Source: Fennellomyces sp. T-0311
Taxonomy: Eukaryota; Mucoromycota; Mucoromycetes; Mucorales; Lichtheimiaceae
Assembly (NCBI GenBank): GCA_025266875.1
Contig: JALLLT010000045.1
Coordinates: 282,593-346,592 of the forward strand
Reading direction: 5' to 3'
Length of the DNA stretch: 64,000 bases
In this document: piece by piece, positions 49,456-61,835 of the stretch
Numbering within the stretch: the first letter of the stretch is position 1
Layout: each line of letters starts with the position of its first letter
Made by a program: the position numbers and the translations under genes
Notes under the pieces: model-generated
Told to the model about the DNA's origin: nothing
What the model saw: only the letters and a program-made list of their open reading frames with translations
Databases searched by the model: none

Positions 49456-51299
49456 TGGTATACTTTCCCCGCGCTCGGCCATAGAAGCATTAGATCATAG
49501 AGGTACACGGGTTTTCTAATAGGTATATGTGTCGCTTGACAAGTGATGTAGCTTTTTTCTATTTTGCATTCGCTGAAGATGGTTTAAAGTATCTTGGATT
49601 AGTCAGTAAGTCTGTCAGATAAGTCTAGCACCGGTTTAAAATTGTCGTGACTGACATGCTAATTCACATAAAGATGAATTCAGATAAACATATGTTCGGA
49701 TAAAAGAAGAATTGGGTAGGAATATGGTGAAACAATGAAATGAAGAGCGATACTCAAGAAACATCACGATATGACAAATGGACATTCAATAACTAGAAGA
49801 TGCTAGAAAGCCAGTTAAAGATATATCGTAGTCAATAGTATAGATAAGGCATTAGGTTAGCGTATGAAAGCAGCATCTTCTTAACAGAGATTTATTTTAT
49901 GGACTCAGCGGCTCTCTAGTGCTACCAGTTGAATCTTCCACATCCCAAAAATGATAGAAATTGACAGACAATCGCATTACATACGTCTAGCATTGACGTC
50001 TGTCATTCCGAGATACACTAAACCGGTGCGTCAACGGAAGCATCATCCGAGATTCCTACATTGTGTGACGACAATTGAACAGGTAGGTTCATTGTCACTG
50101 TGCCTACGGATTGGTACCTGGACACCGAAAACGTGTCATTATCCTGCTGGATCCGCGAAATTTCCTTAAGGACGCCATATCTGGCAAAAACAATCAGCAA
50201 ATGCGTTTATGCAGTGTACGATGTAACATCCACAATAATGGTAGTGTTATCCCGGGGTGTTCTTGTTAAGACCTTGGAAGGACAATATCTGGCATGCCCA
50301 TTGCCAAGGGTGTCTGGAGTATTCCAAATTAGTATACTATTCCTTCAAAAGTTTTGGCAGCTTGCCACTCTACATCACGGGTATTATCTCAACCATCTTG
50401 ATTCGATGGTTGAATGGGCTTTCGTTGCTGTATCTGTCGGGAACGACGGATGAGCTGCGGTGATCTCTGTCCGTGTTCCATCATCGATAAGCAGATCGTC
50501 GCCATATTGTGTCCAACAGTGTCATCTCTACGAAAAGTTGTACCACACTGCCTACATTCTCTTGTCCTCTTTGCTTCGATTTCGCTTTGGTTATTCAGCT
50601 CTTGGGTATTAAGTAGGACGTGGTAGTGGTGAATGACGCAAGCATACCAGTTCCAATGCGACACCCCCCGTATACCATCTTTGCTTTTTTGATACTTTTG
50701 GTGCACCTCCGTTGACTCTTTTTTTCTCTTTTGTTCAATTGTTACCCACGTTCATTCGAAGGTGTATTGTCACCGTGCCGCTCTTTGGACGAGTTCAGAA
50801 TACGATCCGCAGCAGAGTCCAATGATGTATCTATGGGTATCTTTGTGACCTAAGTTTCATGCAAGGGGCCGAGGTGGGAATAGAAATGCCAGAAATTCCA
50901 GCCTACGCCACGCTCGAACGTTGATGATGTAAACTCCCAGTGCTGACTTTTACTCCCAGTTACCAACAACTTCTGCACCTCATCGATGCCTATGAATGCT
51001 TTTTTATCTGACAACTACTTTCAGTTGAAAGCTTGACACTCATATAGCTAGCTTATTTTTCTTGACTACGTGTTACGCACCTACGTTTCAATCAACGTTG
51101 TGGCTGGAAGTGCATGCTAAGAAGAAAGTTTCGTGGCAAAGGTTTCTCCTGAGTCAGTGCTGATTGCTCGCATGGCTGTAGCTGAAACATGTCTTAACGC
51201 GAATAAAATACTGGAGCTTAATCGAGATCTTTGAAAGTTAAGCGAATGAGCGTTTGATGTCAACAGCGGCGTTCAAGTGTGTGCCAAAAAACTGGTAAT
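49456..51299. other. no intact gene; possible decayed element fragments
   Basis: A minus-strand frame at 50389-50706 contains ECRQCGTTFRRDDTVGHNM, which looks like a zinc finger (C-x2-C ... H) from a mobile element but is not assignable. The rest is AT-rich and without supported content. Sequence before 51300 may include the missing 5' part of the LINE in decayed form. Confidence 0.35.
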
Positions 51300-52444
51300 T
51301 ACCACATGCCGCGAGTGGTAGGTTTTGTAAATGCAAAATCGGTCAAGATAAGCAACCATGTACAACAATTCCCAAGGTCAACAACTTTCAGTATCTCGGT
51401 ATACCGTTTACCTACAAGGGAATTGATGCTGATATGCTTATCAACCAGCGCATCACCAAGGCAACTGGAAGTATGGCTCTACTACGCCAGCTTGGAGTTC
51501 ACCAGTATGCTATCGGACTCTGGCAAGCACTTCGCACGTATCGCTCGTTTGTCAGGCCGATCCTGGAGTACGGACTGGCGATTACCGCCCTCACAGGCCC
51601 CCAGCTACAAAAGTTACAGAAAGCCCAACTAGGGTGTATCAAAATGGCGCTCAACCGCAACTCCTCGACCACGTTTCCTACTATTGGCCCAATGGTATTG
51701 GCCGATATACCGTCTATGCAACTACGCGCTCGTGCATTGCAGCTCAAGTTTGTTACACGGCTACAAACACTGCCGGTATCCACTATGGCCCGAGCAGTCG
51801 AGCTCTCAATTATATGGAATGGCAAAAAACAGAGCGATTCTCAATGGAGGAAATTAACAGCACTCAATCCCCTCCACCAGGCGTATAACAAGATAAGAAA
51901 CGGGCAGGACCCGCCGAGCAACCCAGTCGTGAACGCAATTGACAAGAAACGTGACGATGAATTCGCCTCTCGCTGCACCAGATACAAGTCAATCCGATGC
52001 TTCCGACCATATCGCATCATCGACCCGATCTTGTATTTGGCAGCATCTTCATTGGATCGACACCGTTTGGTCAAATGGCGCATGCACTGGCTGCCTTCAT
52101 ATCCACTGAAGGACTGCGAATGCGGTGCCACCGCTGCGCCAAGAGAACATTACGCCACTTGTCCATTATTACAACCACTGCGACATGAGTTACTCGAGGC
52201 ATTCGGTACGATCCCGGAACTACGGAAAGAGGAGCAAGATATAGACTATATCCTGAACAGATTACCGCGTTCTAATAGCGGCCTGACCCGAGGCAAATGG
52301 AAAACGACCTGGCCAGCACTTCTCCATGTCCTTAGGAAGATCGACAGGCTGAGCCACCCGAACGAGGATTACGATGATGACGAGCCGGCGCCAGAAGATG
52401 CCCTCCAAGGCAGCACATCCGAACTCACAAGAAACCACACATAG
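51300..52444 (+). pseudogene. 5'-truncated LINE (non-LTR retrotransposon) reverse transcriptase C-terminal part
   Basis: The frame reads [20 protein letters not shown] (from about 51376), then [20 protein letters not shown] and [14 protein letters not shown], the thumb/connection region after the reverse transcriptase core of LINEs. The C terminus has [19 protein letters not shown], a CCHC-type zinc knuckle, and ends SELTRNHT. The catalytic core (YADD box) and the endonuclease are missing, as expected for 5' truncation. The 3' end lies soon after 52444; no clear poly-A tail was seen. Confidence 0.85.
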
Positions 52445-53458
52445 TGTGGCTTTTTCTTGATTATCAAGCAACATCAACTCTTTGGCTGTAAGCCTCCATA
52501 GTTTCTTTTCTTTCTTGTTTTAATTCCTATCTTGTCACTTCTACCACCCCTGCCTGTCTTTTTCCCATTAGGGTTTTTTCAGACATGGCACACGCACTAT
52601 CCTCTATACCTAAACATTCGTACCTCAAGGAAGTGACCATATACCTACAGGAGCAGGTCAAAAAGTCTTCCATAATAAAATCAATACTTTTCAACTAAGC
52701 AACCATGCATATTTTGCAGCTACGATTGAGATACGTCATCTTAAGTTTTTCAATAGACCACGAGATTTTTCACAGTGCAATCAATTCCATGTTCATGTTT
52801 ATCCATGAAAGCGATGACAAGTGGAGAGTTTGATGCCCTACTTGGAAATTAGGAGGTGACAGGATAACGACACGGGTGTTTTGGTAACATCATTTATAGT
52901 TCAGTAAAAGCAAAATGCCGTACGTAATAACTTTGGAAAAGAAGATCAAGGTTTGCCCACAATGTGCCCATCTCCATCGATGGTACGTAAACGCAGTAAT
53001 TTCTCTTACTCGTAAATTGAGCAGGATTGTGTTGGTAGAGCATATTTTTATGACATTCATGCGGGCGCAGATTGTTGCAAATGCAAATGTTGTCGGTGAC
53101 TTTACGTATTTTTTCTTTGTGTATACATACGCTTCCGTCTTAGACTACAATGGCGCTGGCCTACTGCCACTGTTTGTGTTGCAAGTATAATGTGCATAAT
53201 GAACTGTTGCGTATTATCGTATCTGATGATTTGTGCGTTTTATATAGTCAACTTATTCCACTGCTTCGGCAACGGTACTCCTCTTCCATTCGTTTAGTAA
53301 TTATACATACAGTGTCCGTTTGCATTGATACTTGCCAGTCTTTTACTCGTCCGTGACTATCTGAGGTGAGTGAAGTGCAAGCTGAATTACATAAGCTTTG
53401 CTTTAATTTCTTTTTTTTTTTTTGAACTACAGTCACCATCGGCGAGCCTTACCAACTG
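52445..53458. other. non-coding flank left of the KDZ element
   Basis: No supported gene. A T-rich tract (about 53410-53423) lies close to the KDZ terminus. If the KDZ element had simply inserted into the kinesin gene, the rest of that gene would be expected here on the minus strand; no kinesin-like sequence was recognised. Confidence 0.4.
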
Positions 53459-53566
53459 ATGCAACCTCCGATTAGGGCTATTTGAGCTACCAGAACTGCG
53501 CCGAATAAAGGCTTCAGAAGCCTCATAAATTTAGCCCGGCTGAATCCAAAAATAGCTAGATTCATC
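53459..53566 (+). repeat. left terminal inverted repeat of KDZ copy 1
   Basis: It begins ATGCAACCTCCGATTAGGGC and ends AATAGCTAGATTCATC. It contains the perfect foldback GGCTTCAGAAGCC. It is clearly diverged from the right repeat, e.g. around positions 30-52. Confidence 0.85.
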
Positions 53567-55249
53567 ACAGTGCTGTTTCGTCATGCCTGCCCTGCAAGCT
53601 ATTATTCGTTTCGCGTTATACCCTATAATGAACTACTTAAATCATCTTACAGGTGTGTAAAAATGCAACTAAAACTATATAAGAGCTTGAAAAGCAATGA
53701 ACTGCTGACTTTGGGAGAGAAATAAGCAGCGATGCTGACGACATCAGTATGGTCATGCGAGATTGCGATGGCAGTATAACACATAATTAACCAGAGCAGA
53801 AGCGTAGTCATAGTAAACCAATATTATAAAAGAAGAATTATAAGTAACTCTAAAGTGAGATTATCTGCTTGTACCATCAAGAAACATAGTGGATCCCATT
53901 TATTATACATGCAGAACAGTTACTGTTCCGAGGATCCACGGATATATATACTGACATAATACTGATGGAGGTACATAAAGTCTCTTATCCAGGTAAGTAT
54001 CCTAATAACGTGAGATGTATGTGTGTTTTTGTCATTCTCAAACTGCATAACACAGTATTAAATTCGCTTATGTACATATATCCCATCTTTTGTACGAAAA
54101 TATTAATAGAGCGTATGTTAATTAGCCTACAATAGAAAACTACCATAGCTGAAAAGTAGTAGCTAAGAATAACGTGATCCATTTGTTAATAAATATATAA
54201 ATATGCCTATTGACCGATTCTTTATTATAAAAGGATACTTTGTATGACTACCATTGGAAAAGATACATGGCAGATAAATACTTATTCATGGAATGTACTC
54301 TTTGTTATACATCACTGTGTAGAAGGCATCGCTTTACTGTTTTATATCATGCGAGTCAAGAATACTTGGCGCCTCGATTCCCGCTATGCAAGAGCATATA
54401 TTTCGGCCAATCAAATGCCGCCATTCAGAAAGACCTTCAAATATGGCGTGTTAGGATTATGAATGAAATATACAAATTCTCAAGTTAAGCGCAGTGCATC
54501 TTAGTAGAGGAAGCAAAAGCGCTTATAAAAATGAAAAAAACGAAAATAAAAATGTTGATTCCAATACTTTTTACAAAATAAACACAATTTTGCAAAATTA
54601 TCTACGCTGATCCTAGGTAAACACGCTAACTTCACAAAGAAAAATTTTAAAGAGCATTATTTCTATGTGTTTTTGATAGGAAATATTGATTGGAAGCATA
54701 AAAAAGTGTGCTGGGTAAGAATCCATGCAATATTAAGATTATTTAGTACAGAAAGTGAATAACAATCAAGACTTTCCTACCTACTACATGAGCTACTTTT
54801 TTAATTGTTCGGCATGTGGTAGAACTCAATACGTAGTAAAATGACATGGGTTAGTTTGTTAAAGTAATTTATAATATTATTGATCTACGATTAGTTGTAG
54901 ACAAGTATCTACCGTATTTCGATCGTTCAATATGCATGAATGCCACGGTTCATGCAGGAGAGAGGTGGATTTGGCGCGCGTATTATCAAATAAAAGGACG
55001 CCAACTTTTGTTTGACTTTCTCGGAATCATGGCTTCGAATTCAAACTGTAGATAGATGATACATAACCCCATGTAATATTTCGATTGCGGTAGCGAGCGT
55101 CGATCTAGTAGCTAGCACTACTTTTTATTTTGAGTTACGTAGTACACGTAATTAATTGATATGTATGCAATTATTTAAAGAGACTTTGTTAATCATTAAG
55201 TACCATTTTTTCTTTCGCTTTTCCGTATCGTAGTACACTTCACCAAGCA
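53567..55249. other. internal KDZ region without a recognised gene
   Basis: About 1.7 kb between the left terminal repeat and the transposase gene, AT-rich, with short frames only. It includes the nested hairpin listed at 53889-53939. The right half presumably contains the transposase promoter. Confidence 0.4.
53889..53939. repeat. nested double hairpin
   Basis: Outer arms GTGGATCC (53889-53896) and GGATCCAC (53932-53939); inner arms GAACAG (53914-53919) and CTGTTC (53923-53928). The symmetry at two levels suggests a structural or protein-binding site, or the junction of a small inserted element. Confidence 0.6.
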
Positions 55250-58200
55250 ATGCCTAAAGGAAACTCAAGACGAATGCATGATTCGGATGACGATATTGAA
55301 TCGGTAACGCCGAACAGAGAATCCAAGGGACGAGGCAAAAGAAGAATCAAAAAGTCGAAGGTCAACATCGACTGGAACGTGGATGGCGTTGCAGGATTCT
55401 CTAAGAATCCTGCTAATCTAAAAGTGCAAGAACCTGTCGAACTGGAAGAGGGTAGCGACAAGGCTAAAGACCACAGCCAAAAGCGCGCTGAATTAGCTGA
55501 AGGATGGAATTCCGTTGTCAGTAATATCTCAAATGATTTTACGGATTTACTTGCAGCAGGAACGCCACAGCAAGAAGCGATATCACCCTTTATCCCCAGC
55601 AAAGAGTTTAATTGCTCATGCGAGGTCAAAGACCTTACAAAAGTTGTCTGCGTTTTTCTTTGCAGTAAGCTATTGTATTTTTAGACGACATCAACGTATA
55701 TGCCACTTACTAAAAGTTTTGCTTTGGTGCTGAATCAGAAACTGTTAAAGAATGCAACTTCCATTTTTGCAAAGATATCGAACCAGCTTCTGTATTACTG
55801 CGCCATCACCTTTTCCCTGGGTCCCCGAAGGAGCCTCGAATTGCTTTTCATCTCGAGCTATTGCGTGCGTTCGAGATACTTCGTAGCATTAGCTTCATAT
55901 CGTACGAAGGGTTTGCCGATTTTGTGTCCGCTTTCCAGCGAGAACGTGTAAGTAATTTAGTCATATCATGTAAATGGCGAGTGTAACGCATATGATATGC
56001 ACAACTACATAGTTTAGATCTAACCATGTGCTAATAATACCTAATAGGCAACAGCATCAATGCACCGCAATTTTGCAGACGCTTTCAATGCCTATATGAA
56101 AATTAAACTCATTACTGAAGCACGGGTTCGAGATGATTATAACCTTCCATCAGATAAGTGCTTGGCATGTCCTAATACAGCGGTGGTAACTATATAAATC
56201 TGTAAAGATAGTACGCACGCTAACACATCTTTTACAGATTGATAGTAGTGAAGACAACTCGGAAAGGCCTATTTACTGTATGGATGGCAATTTTGGTCTG
56301 AAACGAACAGCACGCGGTCAGCATAGTTCTATTACTGCAGATAGTACCATCATGACCAAGTTCTTCGCGGCCGATTCAAAAGTGGAACAGTATGCAGATA
56401 ATGTAGCACGATCAGCCAGTAATAGGACGCAGGAAACCAATGACGATGATAATGTAAGACCGCAATATACCAAGTGTAGCAGTATAGCTCGGTATTATTT
56501 CACCTATAAAGTAGCTAAATAGATCCTTAGGATGAAGAACGGAGAGTCGAGTGTTCGGCGCTGAAGAACGCTGATCCAAAGCGAACAGCTACCGCAAATG
56601 CCAAGTTTCATGAAACTGGAGTATTTGGAAGCTTGTGTGCTCGCCATGGGGTGCCACTATCATTTGTCAACATTGTTAAGTCCGGTGAAAAGTATGATAG
56701 GAAACATTCATGTCAAATTTTTATATCATTATTTATTGATTACTGCATTTTTTAAAGGTACAAGTACCCATTAGCTGTTGTTCATGAAATATTTGACCAG
56801 CTAGGAACGAAAAACGTTGATATTATGTATGATATTGGATGTCAATTTGAAGCTTCTTTGAAGGTTAGGAACAATGTGTTTACCTTTCTGTATCCTTAGG
56901 AATGAGATTTCTCATACTATACATCATATAATTACGAATTTTTACTAGAGAAATTTTGAAGACTGGTCCGGAAGATGTGCAGTGGGTATATTCCATGCAT
57001 ACGCACATAAGCCCTCTTGCCAAGTAGAATATAATCCTAAGTACATCTCTGGATTTGGAATGACTGATGGCGAGTGGTCAGAGCGTTTGTGGTCCTATAT
57101 GAACGGATATATCCCTACCACTCGACACATGTCATCAGAGCACCGCATACTGACACTCACAATTGCACTTGATTATTTTAAGAGAAAACGAATCAACTCT
57201 ATTGGTAATCGTTACTAAATTATGTGCTATCATATAGTAATGCCCTAACACATATTTATCAACACTACGCTTCTAGGTCAAACACTTGTGAATCGATATA
57301 AAAGTGCTGAGAAAAAACAAGCCAGTACCAAAAAGTACATGGAAGATAACCGTCTGTCATATGCAGCTTTACAGCGGAAGTGGGAATTCCATAAGCATGA
57401 GATCCTTCATGGCAGCCTCGATCCCAGAATGGCTGAAGATACTGAAAAGGAAGAGATCATTCAGCGTCTTCATGCCGCATGTACTGGTAGATGGCTCATT
57501 TTTGATCGCCTGTATAACAATAAGGAGGCTTTAAGTAAGAGTGTTGGAAACTTTTACGTAGGTGTATATTGACAAACACATTATTATTATCAGATCATGC
57601 CATGACACAGAGGATGCATTTATCCATAAGAAAATCGAAAGATCAGATCGAGACTATTATGGACGAGCTTAACGACCTTCTTGTATCAAGATCAAATGCT
57701 CCTCCAGGAACGCGACTAGTAACATTCCATATGATCGATAGAACAGACTCTGAATTTTGGAGGGACCGCAATTATTTCAAAGGACTACAAGAGTATCACG
57801 ATCATAGGCGTTCCGAGGAAGAGATTTCAATGTTGAAGGTTAGTTAAGTCCTTTAAGTACTCTGTGTAAAAAATAACCCGATTAATATGACAACTAACGA
57901 GAGTATATCGTTAGCGTGAAGCAGAGAGAGTACGCGATGGATGCCAACAATACCTGTCGGCGTTGAACTCTGCAATAACCGTAGCCAATTCCAGAAATAG
58001 GGAAGGCGATATGTTATACTTAAGCCGTTGGTACAATCAAGTACTATCCTGGACAACTGAAACTATTAGTCAATTGGAGTACATACCAAAAAGCCGTGAG
58101 AGGCAAGCACCTGCTCAGACACAAGATCCTGACACCATCGCAATACCTATTCCGGATCAGCAAGCAACAGCTGTCATCTTGCCCATTCAAGATGACACGT

Positions 58201-58283
58201 TATATGGAGAAGAGGAAACCGTGCAAACAGTAGAGGATCTTGTTGCGATAGAAGACGACGATACTATCAATGGATACTACTAG
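55250..58283 (+). CDS. KDZ transposase
   Basis: About ten exons: 55250 onward, then exons starting near 55726, 56050, 56240, 56531, 56759, 56951, 57277, 57594 and 57916, ending at 58283. Key segments: PIYCMDGNFGLKR (first catalytic Asp), VDIMYDIGCQFEASLK (second Asp), HAYAHKPSCQVEYNP and FGMTDGEWSERLWSYMNGY (Glu), which are the KDZ family hallmarks. A CLACP Cys pair precedes the DGN motif. The N terminus (MPKGNSRRMHDSDDDIES) is charged and includes RGKRRIKKSK. The C-terminal part is helical with a Q/P-rich acidic tail. No internal stop was seen in the spliced frame, so this copy may be active. Confidence 0.88.
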
Positions 58284-58655
58284 ATTATTTCACTATAAGT
58301 AGCATGCTCTGTACTCGGTACCACCTTCTTACACTACACAATATGAATTATCTTATAAACATACACTCTTTCACATAGCATGCGTATATTCTAATCTAAA
58401 TCCTGAGATATCCTCGTATTATGATTAGCTTTACATCTTACGTACAAGCAATAATATATCATTAAATTTGGGATATGGGGCAATCAAATACTAAATGATG
58501 AAGATATTATTTATATCCAATATAACTAAAAGACACGGATGCTACTAGAGTGCATCGTACTGTGGTGCGCCTGCTCCTGTATGCTAGATTCATTAGATAC
58601 ATAGTCACATTGTTATTACTATAACGTGTATAAAATTCTCGTGCATATCATTGCT

Positions 58656-59956
58656 TTAATAGCTTACCCAAACAAATGCGAATTCATTTTCCACCAGTTT
58701 CGAAATAAGGAACTCGCGAGCAACAGCTGGCATATTGCTTACTCTTACGAAGCGCAAATTCTGTCGCCATGATTCTTTCGACGGAACCAGTCCGTCACCT
58801 CCGACTTTCATTCGATTTTCTATCGAAGCCCAAGGCACGCTGGCGTATTCTTTTTTTCCCATGCGTTTCGATGTCTCATCTTTTTGTTTATAGAAACTGT
58901 CAGACTGGAACTTTTAAAATAACAGACTTACTGTATATCTGAAGCAGCGATCTTCTGATGAACTCCGTTTTGTCAGGAAAAGACATTTCATCAACACCTA
59001 CGCAAAAAACAATACGTTAGCTCATGGGCGACGACGTAAATAAGCACATAGCATACAGGAAGCATCCATGGGCAATGTGAATTCATTAGTATCATCAATA
59101 CTCTGGGCTAAGTTACTGGGTATCTGCTCTGATGATTCGCCGTTAGATACGCTTTCGTCAACAATTGATACGCCTAAAGCAAGCTTCTGTTTCTCTACAT
59201 AATTATTTAATGACAACTTCGCATCCAATTGAATAGACTAACCTTTGCGATTCACAAATACCTGCGAACGAAAAGTCTCCATAAATTGCCATTTTGTCAC
59301 TACTTCAGTAGCCAGATCTATTGTCATTTATTCATAAGTCCTTGTATTCCATACGAGCAAAGTGACTTTCATTATATACCTGAAGATGTAATAAGTGGCA
59401 CCTTCTTAACTCTTTTTCCCATTATGCTTGCATTGCTGAACAGAGTGCAACATTCGGCACCAAAACAATCAAGAGCAACTTGTGAGAGCGAACTAAAGTT
59501 ACCAATGAGCTCATTCCACATTTTTTTCGCTTCTTTTTCAGTCGCAGGCCTTGTGGATTCGCCTGCTCGAGCCTCAAGCAACTCGCGATCCTCTTTTCCC
59601 AGAGTTTTATATACTCTTGATGCCTCGATGGCAAATTGTCCAGATTTATTGTTCCCTGCATTGAAGTTCATCAATGCATGCATGGATATTTATGTGTCAG
59701 CTAAATACTTACTTTCACCGTTTTGATTGGTACCACTCATACCTCTCCCAACATCTCCACACAATACGTTCCACGCTTTACGCTTCTGTGGCAAAAATAT
59801 GGTCGAAGGAGGCTCGCCATCTAAATCTCGCATGACTGCTCTGATGTCGTTGACATCGCAGTTCAGTTCCTTCGCAATGTCAGAGACTTGCTGCTTCATA
59901 CGTCCGTGAACTTCTGAAATTCGCTTTAAACTGTCAGCGTCAAACTTATGATGCAT
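58656..59956 (-). CDS. second gene of the KDZ element, HMG-like helical protein of unknown function
   Basis: It starts MHHKFDADSLKRISEVHGRM at 59956. Exon 1 runs to about 59714 and contains LPQKRKAWNVLCGDVGRGM. A 59-nt intron leads to NNKSGQFAIEASRVYKTLGK and EAKKMWNELIGNFSSLS. Further exons at about 59227-59037 (DAKLSLNNYVEKQKLALGVS) and 58985-58656 (ENRMKVGGDGLVPSKESWRQ) follow, with the stop at 58656. The WNVLC ... LAxEASxxYKxL pattern recalls HMG-box-like or helical DNA-binding modules seen beside fungal transposons. It is convergent with the transposase and is present identically in the inverted second copy. No enzymatic motif was seen. Confidence 0.7.
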
Positions 59957-60048
59957 TTTAAATATGATAAATGCTGGTCAAAATATAAGGATGGTTCGTT
60001 TGATTCCATGTACACCACTCACTGCACAGGTACCGCCCGGCACGCGGA

Positions 60049-60156
60049 GATGAATCTAGCTATTTTTGGGTTCAGCCGGGCTAAATTTACGAGGCTTCTG
60101 AAGCCTATTTCCCAACAGCTTTGACTGGCTCAAATAGCCCCAATCGGAGGTTGCAT
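60049..60156 (-). repeat. right terminal inverted repeat of KDZ copy 1
   Basis: Reading inward from the right it begins ATGCAACCTCCGATTGGGGC and includes GGCTTCAGAAGCC. It matches the left end of the second copy (61636 onward) with no difference seen. Confidence 0.9.
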
Positions 60157-60162
60157 GCGCTC

Positions 60163-61605
60163 CTGATAGATGGTTCTGCAATCGCATCAGTATTAGCCAC
60201 CAGCTCCATTTTTACTTAGACATCAATGAAACTTACCCGACCCGGTGCAATGTTGATGATCATCATTCCAAGAGAACTTCCTTCCAGGGCAGGCTTTCGA
60301 CAGTAGTATTAGCAAAAAGAACATGGATAAACCATGTGATACCTACCTGCAGAATTCGAGTCATCTTCGAATCACGGAACGGTATGCGCAACTGTTGAAA
60401 AACATCAGGGTATATTCTCGTTGGTCACATGTGCTGCAACATACCGATCCAGTATTCAGCGCTTCAACGACTTGGCCAAGAACAAATAAGCTTTTGTTTA
60501 TGGATGCACTTTCAGTCATCCGATCTTTTTTGTTGTTCGTCTTGCGGTTATCTTCTGATCCAGCCAGGTCGATAAGATTGATTTTGCCCGATACTGTATG
60601 GTAAAGTGAACTGGAATTACTGGCGGGTGTTTGTATTGATACATTTAGCGACAAAATCGCGTGAGACCGGCTCGAGCGCTTGTTTAGATTCGTACTTGCT
60701 GTCGAGCGATTTCGGCGAGCAGCACTAACACGACTATTAGTCACTGACAGCATAATAAATGATGGACATCTCTTACTCATATATGCGTTCAAAAGCATCC
60801 ATGGAGCGTAAGTCTTTCTGATATAAAACTAAGTAACCGTGGAAATCACATCTCAAAACTAAACCATACTTCAGTCATGTCCGCAACAAACACTTTGTGC
60901 TCGCGTGTTTCGCGTATATTTAAACCACGCTGTCCCTAGCAACATTAAGGTCAACTATCCACACCCCAGCCCATGATAATGAGCTTACCTTGTCTCGTGG
61001 TATTAAAAGATCGTACACTGTCTCTTTGAATATCTCAATGTAAGACATAGAGATATGAATATCTGCGGCACTATCTCGTTTAGCTTCAAACAAGAGAGCT
61101 GCAACGCGAGGAATGATTCCAGGATCATCGGCAACGCCTTCCATCGTGTACGTTTTTCCTGCATATCATGTCAATTTTCACCATCAAATAGTAAAGCATT
61201 TACCCATATACCAGAGCCAGTTACACCATACGCAAATATGGTAGCGTCCTGGATTAACTGGTGTTAATACAAGAGTAAATATTGTGAGACAGAAACTCAC
61301 GTTGCCTTCAAACACACGTTCGATAAGCGGACGCACATCTTCTTCGAATATTTCAGACTGCTGCGCCTCCATCGGATAACAAGATGCGAAACTGTAAAGT
61401 ATTTGTTAGTGCGATCATAATTTTCCCGAGCTCTTTAGCGTCGCACTGACTTGAAATTGAGTAGATTGCCGGGATTCCGTAAATCTTCGATTTCGATGCC
61501 GTTGCCCTTGACTTGTACCAAATCATCAGGGAACTCCTTGTCGCAAAATGGTCGAACGCGACATATAATCTTGATTCTAGTCGAATTGTCTCTTTTCATT
61601 ATCAT
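60163..61605 (-). pseudogene. kinesin-10/KIF22-like motor gene fragment, broken by KDZ insertion
   Basis: Start at 61605 (ATG; a second ATG lies two codons on): exon 61605..61451, then exons from 61391 and further. The product reads TRIKIICRVRPFCDKEFPDD, ATIFAYGVTGSG + KTYTMEG (P-loop, split by an intron), NLNKRSSRSHAILSLNV (switch I), INLIDLAGSEDNRKT (switch II), ASINKSLFVLGQVVEALN, RIPFRDSKMTRIL and IINIAPGRNHLS. Directly after NHLS the coding exon meets GAGCGCAT and the KDZ terminal repeat, so the end of the motor and the whole tail are missing. The 5' side is also cut, by the second KDZ copy 31 bp upstream of the ATG, so promoter sequence is lost. The N-terminal motor could still be read if transcription starts inside the transposon. 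Confidence 0.85.
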
Positions 61606-61835
61606 TCTTTAAACGATCAACCGTAAGGCGAGCGCATGCAACCTCCGATTGGGGCTATTTGAGCCAGTCAAAGCTGTTGGGAAATAGGCTTCAGAAGCCT
61701 CGTAAATTTAGCCCGGCTGAACCCAAAAATAGCTAGATTCATCTCCGCGTGCCGGGCGGTACCTGTGCAGTGAGTGGTGTACATGGAATCAAACGAACCA
61801 TCCTTATATTTTGACCAGCATTTATCATATTTAAA

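Larger units (their letters stand above)
53459..60156 (+). mobile_element. complete KDZ (Kyakuja-Dileera-Zisupton) DNA transposon, copy 1
   Basis: About 6.7 kb bounded by inverted repeats of 108 bp starting ATGCAACCTCCGATT. It carries a KDZ transposase (plus) and a smaller convergent gene (minus). Both genes look open after splicing. The left repeat differs from the right one at many positions while keeping the same length. The left boundary could begin at ATGCAACC or at GCAACC, because the neighbouring target sequence is not known for certain. No matching 8-bp duplication is visible at its two outer sides (CAACTGAT on the left, ATGCGCTC on the right). Confidence 0.88.
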
